DNA of 64,000 nucleotides from Salipiger profundus. Lineage in GTDB: Bacteria > Pseudomonadota > Alphaproteobacteria > Rhodobacterales > Rhodobacteraceae. Positions within the stretch are counted from its first letter, which is position 1. Every line of letters starts with the position of its first letter. The notes below the pieces were generated by a model. The model saw only the letters and a list, made by a program, of their open reading frames with translations, had not been told where the DNA came from and ran no database searches. The position numbers and the translations under genes are program-made. Shown one piece after another: positions 34,472-42,017 of this stretch. The stretch is from NCBI RefSeq assembly GCF_001969385.1, contig NZ_CP014796.1, positions 1,505,501-1,569,500 of the forward strand, given 5' to 3'.

Positions 34472-36631
34472 ATGACATTCCGCACGCTCTGCCTCACCTC
34501 GGTGATCGCACTGTCGGCCCACGCCGCCAGCGCCGAGATGAGCTTCAACCGCATCGCCTCCTTCGCCACGCCGGACAACATGGCCGATGGCGAGGACCGG
34601 TCGCGCGTCACCTCGGCCGAGATCATCCATGCCACCGAGGACGGCAACACGCTGGTCTACACCGACAGCCCGCTGGGCGTGATCGGCCGCATCGACATCA
34701 CCGACCCGGCGCAGCCGAAGCCGATGGGCAACATCGCGATGGACGGCGAGCCGACCGCGGTCGCCATCTCCGGCACCACCGCCTTCGTCGGCGTGAACAC
34801 CTCGGAAAGCTACACCGACCCGTCGGGCAAGCTGGTGGTGCTCGACGCCATGTCGGGCGAGATCGCGGGCGAGTGCGACCTCGGCGGCCAGCCCGACTCG
34901 GTGGCGCTCGCGCCGGACGGCAGCTTCGTGACGATCGCCATCGAGAACGAGCGTGACGAGGACGCCGGCGACGGCCGCGTGCCGCAGATGCCGGCGGGCT
35001 ACGTCGCCATCCTCGACGTGACCGACGGCATGGCGCAGTGCGACAGCCTCGTGAAGGCCGACGTGACCGGCCTCGCCGAGATCGCCCCCGAGGACCCGGA
35101 GCCCGAGTTCGTCGACGTGAACGGCGCCGGCGAGATCGTCGTGACCCTTCAGGAGAACAACCACCTCGTCGTGCTCGACCGCTCGGGCGAGGTGCTGTCG
35201 CATTTCTCCGCCGGTGCGGTCGACCTCGAGGGCATCGACGCCACCGACGAGCGCGGCGCGCTGATCTTCAACGAGAGCCAGCAGGGTCGCAAGCGCGAGC
35301 CCGATTCGGTGCAATGGATCGACGACGAGCATTTCGCCATCGCCAACGAAGGCGACATGGACGGCGGCTCGCGCGGCTTCACCGTGTTCTCGAAGGACGG
35401 CACCACCGTCTACGAAAGCGGCACCGACTTCGAAAAGGCGGTGATCCAGGTCGGCCACTATCCCGACAAGCGCTCCGACGCCAAGGGCGCCGAACCCGAG
35501 GGGCTCGAGTTCGCCAGTTTCGACGGCACGCCCTACCTCTTCGTGATGTCCGAGCGCGGCTCGGTGGTCGGCGTCTACGACATGACCGATCCGGCGGCGC
35601 CGGTGCTCACCCAGATGCTGCCCTCGGGCATCGCCCCCGAAGGCATCATCGCCATCCCGTCGCGGAACCTGCTCGCCACCGCGAACGAGGAAGACCTCGT
35701 CGAGGACGGCGGCGTCCGCGCCCACGTCATGGTCTACGACTACGCCGAGGGTGCGCCGCAGTATCCGACCCTGACCTCCGAAGGCGCCGACGAGCTGATC
35801 GGTTGGGGTGCGATCTCGGGCATGGTCGCCGGCGATGACGGCATGATCCACGCGGTCAACGACAGCTTCTACGGCTTCCAGCCGCGCATCTTCACCATCG
35901 ACCCGTCGCAGACCCCGGCGCGCATCACCGCTGCGACCGACATCACCCGCAAGGGCCGTCCGGCGCAGAAGCTCGACCTCGAGGGCATCACCACCGACGG
36001 CGAGGGCGGCTTCTGGCTCGCCTCCGAGGGCCGCACCGACCGCGTCATCCCGCACGCGCTCTACCACGTCGACGCCGATGGCGAGATCCGGGACGAGATC
36101 GGCCTGCCCGCAGCACTGCTGGAGAACGAGAAGCGCTTCGGCTTCGAGGGCATCACCATGGTCGACGGCACGCTCTGGATGGCCGTGCAGCGCGAATGGG
36201 CCGACGATCCCAGGGATCACGTCAAGCTGGTGAACTACGATCCGGAGACCGGCGAATGGGGCGCCGTGCTCTATCCCAAGGCCGCACCGGAAAAGGGCTG
36301 GGTCGGCCTGTCGGAAATCACCGCCCATGGCGACCACGTCTACGTCATCGAGCGGGACAACCAGATCGGCGCCGACGTGGTGACCAAGAAGATCTACCGC
36401 ATCCCGCTCGCCGAGATGCAGGCGGCGCCGCTCGGAGGCGACCTGCCGGTGGTCTCCAAGGAAGAGGTCCGCGACCTCGTCCCCGACCTGCAGGCCTGGA
36501 ACGGCTACGTGGTCGACAAGATCGAGGGGCTTGCCATCACCGAAGCGGGCACCGCCTACGTCTCGACCGACAACGACGGCGTCGACGACAGCTCCGGCGA
36601 GACGTTCTTCTGGTCCTTCGACCTCGACTAG
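34472..36631 (+). CDS. Exported esterase-like/phytase-family (alkaline phosphatase-like) protein
   Basis: The 719-residue secreted protein has a signal peptide (about 1-21, cleavage near ASAE). The N-terminal half is a choice-of-anchor/beta-propeller region with repeats such as YTDSPLGVIGRIDITDPAQP and EPEGLEFASFDGTPYLFVMSE. The C-terminal half is an esterase-like activity of phytase domain (LDLEGITTDGEGGFWLASEGR; FGFEGITMVDGTLW). Such proteins probably hydrolyse phosphate esters. The upstream Pho-box-like array supports a phosphate-scavenging role. ATG 34472 has CAGGA just upstream. A repeat element begins right at the stop codon. Confidence 0.8.
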   Translation: MTFRTLCLTSVIALSAHAASAEMSFNRIASFATPDNMADGEDRSRVTSAEIIHATEDGNTLVYTDSPLGVIGRIDITDPAQPKPMGNIAMDGEPTAVAISGTTAFVGVNTSESYTDPSGKLVVLDAMSGEIAGECDLGGQPDSVALAPDGSFVTIAIENERDEDAGDGRVPQMPAGYVAILDVTDGMAQCDSLVKADVTGLAEIAPEDPEPEFVDVNGAGEIVVTLQENNHLVVLDRSGEVLSHFSAGAVDLEGIDATDERGALIFNESQQGRKREPDSVQWIDDEHFAIANEGDMDGGSRGFTVFSKDGTTVYESGTDFEKAVIQVGHYPDKRSDAKGAEPEGLEFASFDGTPYLFVMSERGSVVGVYDMTDPAAPVLTQMLPSGIAPEGIIAIPSRNLLATANEEDLVEDGGVRAHVMVYDYAEGAPQYPTLTSEGADELIGWGAISGMVAGDDGMIHAVNDSFYGFQPRIFTIDPSQTPARITAATDITRKGRPAQKLDLEGITTDGEGGFWLASEGRTDRVIPHALYHVDADGEIRDEIGLPAALLENEKRFGFEGITMVDGTLWMAVQREWADDPRDHVKLVNYDPETGEWGAVLYPKAAPEKGWVGLSEITAHGDHVYVIERDNQIGADVVTKKIYRIPLAEMQAAPLGGDLPVVSKEEVRDLVPDLQAWNGYVVDKIEGLAITEAGTAYVSTDNDGVDDSSGETFFWSFDLD

Positions 36632-36712
36632 GGCGCCACGCCCGGTCTTCTTCTCTTTCCAAATACCCTCGGGGGTGAATGCGGCGCAGCCGCAGAGGGG
36701 GCAGAGCCCCCT
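36632..36712. repeat. Structured intergenic repeat, copy R2
   Basis: This shorter copy has GGGCGCCACGCCC-like stem, CTTCTTCTCTTTCCAAATACCCTC, the GCGGC-GCA-GCCGC hairpin and GGGGGCAGAGCCCCC. It starts at the base after the phytase-like stop and is in the same orientation as R1. Confidence 0.75.
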
Positions 36713-36759
36713 CGCCTCCGGCCAGACCGGGCATTGGGCCCCGGCCAGACCGGGCACAC

Positions 36760-36789
36760 AAAAAAGCCCCGGCAGTCATGCCGGGGCTT
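36760..36789 (-). terminator. Rho-independent terminator of the hsp20 gene
   Basis: Read on the minus strand, an 11-bp perfect stem AAGCCCCGGCA/TGCCGGGGCTT with a 4-base loop is followed by six T. It lies 22 bases after the Hsp20 stop. Confidence 0.9.
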
Positions 36790-36811
36790 CGTCACATGCG
36801 CGACCGGTGGA

Positions 36812-37288
36812 TCAGTTCACCGTCTTGTCGCGGGTCACGTCCGTCCCGATCGCCGGGCGCTCGGTGCCGCGGGCGATCTCGATGCGGCGCGGTTTCAGCG
36901 CCTCGGGGATCTCGCGCCGAAGGTCGATGTGCAGCATGCCGTTCTCATGCGTGGCGCCCTCGACGCGGACATGGTCGGCCAGCGTGAAGCGGCGCTCGAA
37001 GGCGCGGGTGGCGATGCCGCGATGCAGGTAGGTGCGGCCCTCGTCCTCCTCGGCCTTCCGGGCCGCGACGATCAGCTGGTGCTCCTTCAGCTCGACCGAG
37101 AGGTCGGCGTCCGAGAAGCCGGCAACGGCGATCGAGATGCGCCAGGCGTCATCCGCGGTCTTCTCGATGTTGTAAGGGGGATAGCTGGGCTGGGCCACGT
37201 CGCTGGACAGCGCCCGGTCCATCAGGTCGGCGATCTGGTCGAAACCGACGGTTGCGCGGTAAAGCGGTGCGAAATCGAAGTGTCGCAT
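36812..37288 (-). CDS. Small heat-shock protein Hsp20 (IbpA-like)
   Basis: The 158-residue alpha-crystallin-domain chaperone that holds unfolding proteins in the cytoplasm. The N-terminus FDFAPLYRATVGFDQIADLMDRA and the block YPPYNIEKTADDAWRISIAVAGF are typical of IbpA-type proteins. RGIATRAFERRF and ENGMLHIDLRREIPE complete the domain. Perfect GGAGG lies before ATG 37288. Its own heat-shock-type promoter and terminator make it a single-gene unit. Confidence 0.93.
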   Translation of the reverse strand: MRHFDFAPLYRATVGFDQIADLMDRALSSDVAQPSYPPYNIEKTADDAWRISIAVAGFSDADLSVELKEHQLIVAARKAEEDEGRTYLHRGIATRAFERRFTLADHVRVEGATHENGMLHIDLRREIPEALKPRRIEIARGTERPAIGTDVTRDKTVN

Positions 37289-37387
37289 GGGTCATCCTCC
37301 ATTGAGCGATACCATATGTGCTGCGCCTTCCCGGCACGGGACAGGCGGCTTGGAACCCCGGGGCCCGACAGTGGCACCCCGGATGTT

Positions 37388-37420
37388 GTAGATCTGGGAA
37401 AGTGAAAACGCCGTTTCAAG
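37388..37420 (-). promoter_or_regulatory. RpoH (sigma-32)-type promoter for hsp20
   Basis: On the minus strand, CTTGAA (37415-37420) is followed after 16 bases by a CCCAGATCTA-like -10 region, close to the CTTGAA/CCCCAT-type heat-shock consensus. It lies about 100 bases before the Hsp20 start. Confidence 0.5.
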
Positions 37421-37440
37421 AGCCTTGCCGGGCCGAGGTG

Positions 37441-38265
37441 TCAGGGCCGCACGAAGCGCGCCCCGATCCCCTCGCGGGTGTTGCCGCCGACGGTGATCCG
37501 CCGCGCTCCGGCGGTGACCTTCGGTCGCGCCTCCTCCTGCATCAGCCGCCCCCGCAGGGTGGCGACCAGCTCCGGCAGGCTCGGGCCGTAGGCCACGCCG
37601 CGCCCGGTGCCCGACGAGATCACCGACAGGATGCGCAACCGCCCATTCTCGCGCAGGAAGACCGGCGCGCCGGACGAGCCGAAGGTCACGTCGCAGTCGA
37701 AGCCGAGCACGTCGCCCCGGAAGCGGCCGGTAACGTGGCAACCGGGCTCGCGCGACAGCACCTCCGCGCGGCCCTCTCCGTAGGAGGCGACGCTGACCAC
37801 CGCGCCCTCGGCCGGCATCTCGTGCACCCGGAACGGGTCGGCCTCGGCCGCCGACACGGGGCTTTCAAGCTGCAGCAGCGCCACGTCCGAGGCAACGGCC
37901 GCCCCGGTCATGCGCATCTCGCCCCGCGTCATGAGCGCGGCGTAGGCGGTGGGCACCACCCAGCGCCGCACCCGCCGGGCGGTGATCTCGGTGCCCCGGT
38001 GATACCCGGCGCGAAAGGTGATGCGCTCGGCGGCCACCGGTTGACCGCTCGCCCGGTCGTGGACGCAATGGGCCGCGGTGAGGACAATGTCGCGCGCGAT
38101 CAGCGCCCCGGTGCAGAAACCGCCCGGCAGGTCGAGCCGTCCGACCGCCTCCCAGCCAAGCAGCTTGCCCCGGTTGTCCATGACGTCGAACACCGTGCCC
38201 TGCTGGGCGGCGGCAGGTGCGACCGGTGCGGTCAGGGCCAGCGCGAGCGCGGCGACATATCTCAG
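37441..38265 (-). CDS. Secreted trypsin-like serine protease 1 (probable CTG start)
   Basis: The 274-residue chymotrypsin-fold protease has LTAAHC (His), SDVALLQL (Asp) and FGSSGAPVF (Ser nucleophile). There is no ATG/GTG/TTG giving a signal peptide; the first such codon (GTG 38193) starts after it. CTG 38265 overlaps the stop of the upstream paralogue as CTGA and yields L/M-RYVAALALALTAPVAPAAAQ, a convincing signal peptide. I therefore propose this start. It is a paralogue of the protease just upstream and presumably periplasmic or secreted. Substrate unknown. Confidence 0.75.
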   Translation of the reverse strand: MRYVAALALALTAPVAPAAAQQGTVFDVMDNRGKLLGWEAVGRLDLPGGFCTGALIARDIVLTAAHCVHDRASGQPVAAERITFRAGYHRGTEITARRVRRWVVPTAYAALMTRGEMRMTGAAVASDVALLQLESPVSAAEADPFRVHEMPAEGAVVSVASYGEGRAEVLSREPGCHVTGRFRGDVLGFDCDVTFGSSGAPVFLRENGRLRILSVISSGTGRGVAYGPSLPELVATLRGRLMQEEARPKVTAGARRITVGGNTREGIGARFVRP

Positions 38266-39071
38266 GGGCGTATGAATTTCGCCCCCGTCTCCCGCCGTGT
38301 TCCGGCGTCCAGCGTGTTGCGCACCGCGTTCGTCTCGAGCTCGGCGCGCAGCAGCGTGAGCGTCTCGTCGAGCTCGGTCCCGAGCGAGACTTCCCGGCCC
38401 TCGGCCTCGGCCTTGGCCGAGATCACCGACACGATGCGCGGCTCACCCCCGGCAAACGAGAAGACCGGCGACCCGGAGCTGCCGAAATCCACCCGGCACG
38501 ACAGCACCAGCATCCGCGTCTGCCGGTCGAGCACGCTGCACATGCCCTGCAGCGAGGGCGCCTCGGACCGGTCGTAGGCGTAGGAGACCACGCTGACCTC
38601 GGCGCCGCGCGGCGGGTGCGGGCCCGTGGCGAAGGGGGTGATCGTCGTGTTGCGGATCGGCAGCTGCAGCTTGATGAGCGCGATGTCGTTGCGCACCCGG
38701 TCCGCCCTGGCCGGGTCGTCGAAGGCGTAGTCGGGATGCGTCTTCGCACGGCGCACCCGGCGATAAGCGGCGGCGCGGCCGTTGCGCCAGCCGGCGAGGA
38801 ACTGGATGTCCTCGACCGGGATCTCGGCGCCGGTGGTCGGGTCGTAGAGGCAATGGGCCGCCGTGAGCACCAGGTCGGGCGCGATCAGCGCCCCGGTGCA
38901 GAACGCCTTGCCGGCCAGCTCGAGACGGCCGACCGCCTCCCAGTTGCGGCCGTCCTCGCGGCTCTGCATGGAAAACAGCCCGCCGTCGGCGGCGGCACCC
39001 GTCGCGAAACCGAGCGTGATCAGGAAAAGCAAAATGCGCAAGGCGGACCCTTTCTCCGTAGCCGATCCCAT
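38262..39071 (-). CDS. Secreted trypsin-like serine protease 2
   Basis: The 269-residue protein has a signal peptide (LRILLFLITLGFATGAAADG), then the triad LTAAHC, NDIALIKL and FGSSGSPVF. It shares the EAVGRLEL/FCTGALIA opening and the GAKFIRP/GARFVRP-type C-terminus with protease 1, so the pair arose by tandem duplication. ATG 39071 is given; TTG 39041 with GGAG upstream would shorten the signal to about 20 residues and is equally likely. It lies 53 bases after the glcF stop on the same strand. Confidence 0.82.
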   Translation of the reverse strand: MGSATEKGSALRILLFLITLGFATGAAADGGLFSMQSREDGRNWEAVGRLELAGKAFCTGALIAPDLVLTAAHCLYDPTTGAEIPVEDIQFLAGWRNGRAAAYRRVRRAKTHPDYAFDDPARADRVRNDIALIKLQLPIRNTTITPFATGPHPPRGAEVSVVSYAYDRSEAPSLQGMCSVLDRQTRMLVLSCRVDFGSSGSPVFSFAGGEPRIVSVISAKAEAEGREVSLGTELDETLTLLRAELETNAVRNTLDAGTRRETGAKFIRP

Positions 39072-39124
39072 ACCTGACGCTTTTGTCAGAAATTGGGCGG
39101 GTCGGGGAGAGGGCAGGGCGGCGT

Positions 39125-40486
39125 TCAGCCCGCTTCCACGATGGCGCGGGGCTTCGGCCCGCCGGTCGCCCAGTCGAGAAGCTCGACCGTGTGCACCACG
39201 GGCCGCCGCGTGCCCGAGCCGATCTGCATCATGCAGCCGATGTTGCCGGCGGCGATGACGTCGGGGGTCTTCGCCTCGAGCGTGCGCAGCTTGCGGTCCT
39301 TGAGCTGCTTCGAGATCTCGGGCTGCAGCAGGTTGTAGGTGCCCGCGCTGCCGCAGCAAAGGTGGCTGTCGGCGGGTTCGACCACCTCGAACCCGGCGGC
39401 CTTGAGCAGCGCCTTGGGGTGGGTCTTGATCTTCTGCCCGTGCTGCAGCGAGCAGGCGGCGTGATAGGCCACCCGGATCGGTCCCGTGCCCTCGGTCCCG
39501 GTCGTGTCGGGCATGTCGGTCCCGGCGATCTCGCTGCGGGCAAGGTTGCGGCTCTCGACCTCCGCCTCTGGCATCAGGTCGGACAGCACCTCGGACACGT
39601 CCCTGGCGATGCCCGAGATACGCGCCGCATCCTCTGCCAGCGGGTCGTTGCGGAACATGTGGCCGTAGTCCTTCACCGTGGTGCCACAGCCGCTGGTGTT
39701 GATGACGATGGCGTCGAGCCCGTCGCCGTCCATTTCGGCGACCCAGGCGCGGATGTTGGCCGCCGCCGAGGCGTGGCTGTCTCCCTCGCGCCCCATGTGG
39801 TGCGTGAGCGCCCCGCAGCAGCCGGCGCCCTTTGCCACCACCACCTCGCAGCCGAGCCGGGTGAGTAGCCGGATCGTCGCGTCGTTGATGTCTGTGTTGA
39901 GCGCCTTCTGCGCGCAGCCGGTCATCAGTGCCACCCGCTTGCGCCGCGGCGCGGCCGGCGCGAAGCTCTGCGGATCGTCGTTGCGCGACACCGCCGGGAT
40001 GCGCTTCGGCGCCATGTCCAGCATCGCCCGCAGCCGGGCGTCGGGCAGCAGCCGGGCGAAGGGCCGTCCGATCTTCGCCCCCAGCAGGGCCAGCCGGAAC
40101 CGCCCGGGATAGGGAATGATCCGCGCCAGCAGCCAGCGCAGGGCGCGCTCGCTTCGGGGGCGCTCGTAATGCGTCTCGATGTAGGCCCGGGCGTGGTCGA
40201 CGAGATGCATGTAATGCACGCCCGAGGGGCAGGTGGTCATGCAGGCAAGGCAGCTCAGGCAACGGTCGATGTGCTTGACGGTCTTGTCGTCGGGCACCCG
40301 CTCGTTCTCGAGCATGTCCTTGATCAGGTAGATGCGGCCGCGCGGGCTGTCGAGTTCGTCGCCGAGCACCTGGTAGGTCGGGCAGGTGGCGGTGCAGAAC
40401 CCGCAGTGCACGCAGGCACGCAGGATCTCGTTGGCGCGCGCGATGCCCGGGTCCTCGAGTTGCTGTTCGGTGAAATTGGTCTGCAT
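39125..40486 (-). CDS. glcF: Glycolate oxidase iron-sulfur subunit GlcF
   Basis: The 453-residue protein has two [4Fe-4S] ferredoxin motifs near the N-terminus (CVHCGFCTATCP, CLSCLACMTTCP) and two CCG domains (GCCGALTHH; LCCGSAGTY). This is the GlcF layout. It passes electrons from the GlcD/GlcE flavins, oxidising glycolate to glyoxylate, to the membrane quinone pool. In the minus-strand order glcD-glcE-membrane protein-glcF it is 9 bases after the small membrane gene. Confidence 0.93.
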   Translation of the reverse strand: MQTNFTEQQLEDPGIARANEILRACVHCGFCTATCPTYQVLGDELDSPRGRIYLIKDMLENERVPDDKTVKHIDRCLSCLACMTTCPSGVHYMHLVDHARAYIETHYERPRSERALRWLLARIIPYPGRFRLALLGAKIGRPFARLLPDARLRAMLDMAPKRIPAVSRNDDPQSFAPAAPRRKRVALMTGCAQKALNTDINDATIRLLTRLGCEVVVAKGAGCCGALTHHMGREGDSHASAAANIRAWVAEMDGDGLDAIVINTSGCGTTVKDYGHMFRNDPLAEDAARISGIARDVSEVLSDLMPEAEVESRNLARSEIAGTDMPDTTGTEGTGPIRVAYHAACSLQHGQKIKTHPKALLKAAGFEVVEPADSHLCCGSAGTYNLLQPEISKQLKDRKLRTLEAKTPDVIAAGNIGCMMQIGSGTRRPVVHTVELLDWATGGPKPRAIVEAG

Positions 40487-40495
40487 GGGAGGCTC

Positions 40496-40840
40496 TCAGG
40501 ACATCATCATCCGGGCGGTGGCGAGCCCGAACCAGGGAAGGGGGGTGGCAAGAAGGCCGGCGATCGTCACCCCGCGGCGCGGGGCGGCGTGGCCGGCATG
40601 GCGGTGCAGCGTCAGTGCGACCATCGCGACGGCAAGCACCCAGGACAGCCACATCAGCCCGAGCGAGACAAGCGCCGCGCCGGTGTTCTGCAGCGCCAGC
40701 GCCAGCAGGGCGGTCGCCATGACGCCGGGCGCCAGCGACAGCAGCAGCGCGCGCGACGGGCCGACGCGCAGGAGCAACGCGAAGAGCAGTGGACCGGCGA
40801 GGAAGCAGGCCCCGAAGACGGCAAGCGCCTCGCGGCTCAT
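40496..40840 (-). CDS. Small membrane protein between glcE and glcF
   Basis: The 114-residue protein has about three to four hydrophobic segments (ALAVFGACFLAGPLLFALLL; ALLLSLAPGVMATALLALAL; ALVSLGLMWLSWVLAVAMVALTL; IAGLLATPLPWFGLA). ATG 40840 overlaps the glcE stop by 4 bases. No known family. Position suggests a membrane anchor or companion of the GlcDEF enzyme; this is inference. Confidence 0.7.
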   Translation of the reverse strand: MSREALAVFGACFLAGPLLFALLLRVGPSRALLLSLAPGVMATALLALALQNTGAALVSLGLMWLSWVLAVAMVALTLHRHAGHAAPRRGVTIAGLLATPLPWFGLATARMMMS

Positions 40841-41949
40841 GCCATCAGCCCGGGGTTGAGGATGCCGCGCGGGTCGAACCGCGCGCGCAGTCCGGCCGCA
40901 AGCGCGGCGACGGGCGCCGGCTCGGGCTGGAAGGCCGGGGCCTCGCCGCCGCCCCGCACGGCAGTGGCATGACCCTTGAAGGCGCCGAGCCGGGCGTGGG
41001 CGTCGGTTCCCGACGGCAGCAGCGCCCAGATCAGCCCGCCGCCCCAGTCGAACAGCAGGGCCTCGGCCTCGAGACGGGCGGCAAGCTCAGGCCCGTCCGA
41101 CGGCTTGCAGGAGATGCGCCAGACGTCACCCTCCCGCCCGTGGAAGGGTGCCACATCGCGCACGCCGCGCCACAGCGCCGCGTTGCGCCCCGCGTCGGCC
41201 TCGATCCGCCCCGCCTGCGTCTTGAACAGCGACTGCAACTGGCCGGCGCGGTAACTCACCGAGTCCGCGAAGCCCTCGACCCGCAGCAAGGTCGCCGGCC
41301 CGCCGTCCGGACCCCCGGGCATATGCGCTGCGCCCGACACGTCGTAGGGGGCGCCCAGCGCCCGCGACATCGCCGCGACCGCCGCCTCCGCGGACAGCCC
41401 CTCGAGGATCAGCGTCGCCACCGCCTCGGGCTTCGGCAGAACCTTCAGCGCCACCTCGGTCAGCACGCCGAGCGTGCCGCGGCTACCCGCCATCAGTTTC
41501 ACCAGGTCGTAGCCAGTGACGTTCTTCATCACCCGGCCGCCGTTGCGCAGCACCGTTCCGGTGCCGTCGACGACGCGCACGCCCAGCATGTGATCGCGGC
41601 AGGCCCCGGCCTGGATCCGGCGCGGCCCCGAGACGTTGCCCGCCGCCAGCCCGCCCAGCGTTGGCGCCCCCTGGGTACCCAGGAGTCCGCGATGGTCCAT
41701 CGGCTCGAATGGCAGCCGCTGTCCCTCGGCGTCGAGCGCCGCCTCGATTTCGGCCACCGGGGTGCCGGCCCGCGCGACCAGCGTCAGCGCGCCCGGCTCG
41801 TAGAGGCTGATCCCCGTGATCGCGCCGGTCTCCAGCACCTCGCCCGGACCCGCGCGCCCGATCGGCCGCGTGCCGCCGCCGCGAATGATCAACGGCCCGC
41901 CCGCATCGCGGATCATCCCGGCCAGCTCTGCCTCTGTCTCTGGTCTCAT
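40837..41949 (-). CDS. glcE: Glycolate oxidase FAD-binding subunit GlcE
   Basis: The 370-residue PCMH-type flavoprotein opens with PLIIRGGGTRPIGR. It has TLGGLAAGNVSGPRR and a dinucleotide-binding GGRVMKNVTGYDLVKLMAGSRGTLGVLTEV region, all characteristic of GlcE. Its shorter length relative to GlcD is normal. The stop overlaps the small membrane gene. A structured repeat separates it from glcD upstream. Confidence 0.92.
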   Translation of the reverse strand: MRPETEAELAGMIRDAGGPLIIRGGGTRPIGRAGPGEVLETGAITGISLYEPGALTLVARAGTPVAEIEAALDAEGQRLPFEPMDHRGLLGTQGAPTLGGLAAGNVSGPRRIQAGACRDHMLGVRVVDGTGTVLRNGGRVMKNVTGYDLVKLMAGSRGTLGVLTEVALKVLPKPEAVATLILEGLSAEAAVAAMSRALGAPYDVSGAAHMPGGPDGGPATLLRVEGFADSVSYRAGQLQSLFKTQAGRIEADAGRNAALWRGVRDVAPFHGREGDVWRISCKPSDGPELAARLEAEALLFDWGGGLIWALLPSGTDAHARLGAFKGHATAVRGGGEAPAFQPEPAPVAALAAGLRARFDPRGILNPGLMA

Positions 41950-41952
41950 GCG

Positions 41953-42017
41953 CTTCTCTGGTTCAAAAATACCCTCGGGGGAGTCGCGCGTCCCGCGCGA
42001 CGGGGGCAGAGCCCCCT
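41953..42017. repeat. Structured intergenic repeat, copy R3 (variant stem)
   Basis: It contains CTTCTCTGGTTC, AAATACCCTCGGGGG, a changed inner hairpin GTCGCGCG-TCC-CGCGCGAC, then GGGGGCAGAGCCCCCT. The inner stem differs in sequence from copies R1, R2 and R4 but still pairs perfectly, while the flanks are conserved. It occupies the whole glcD-glcE gap and ends at the glcD stop. Confidence 0.75.
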
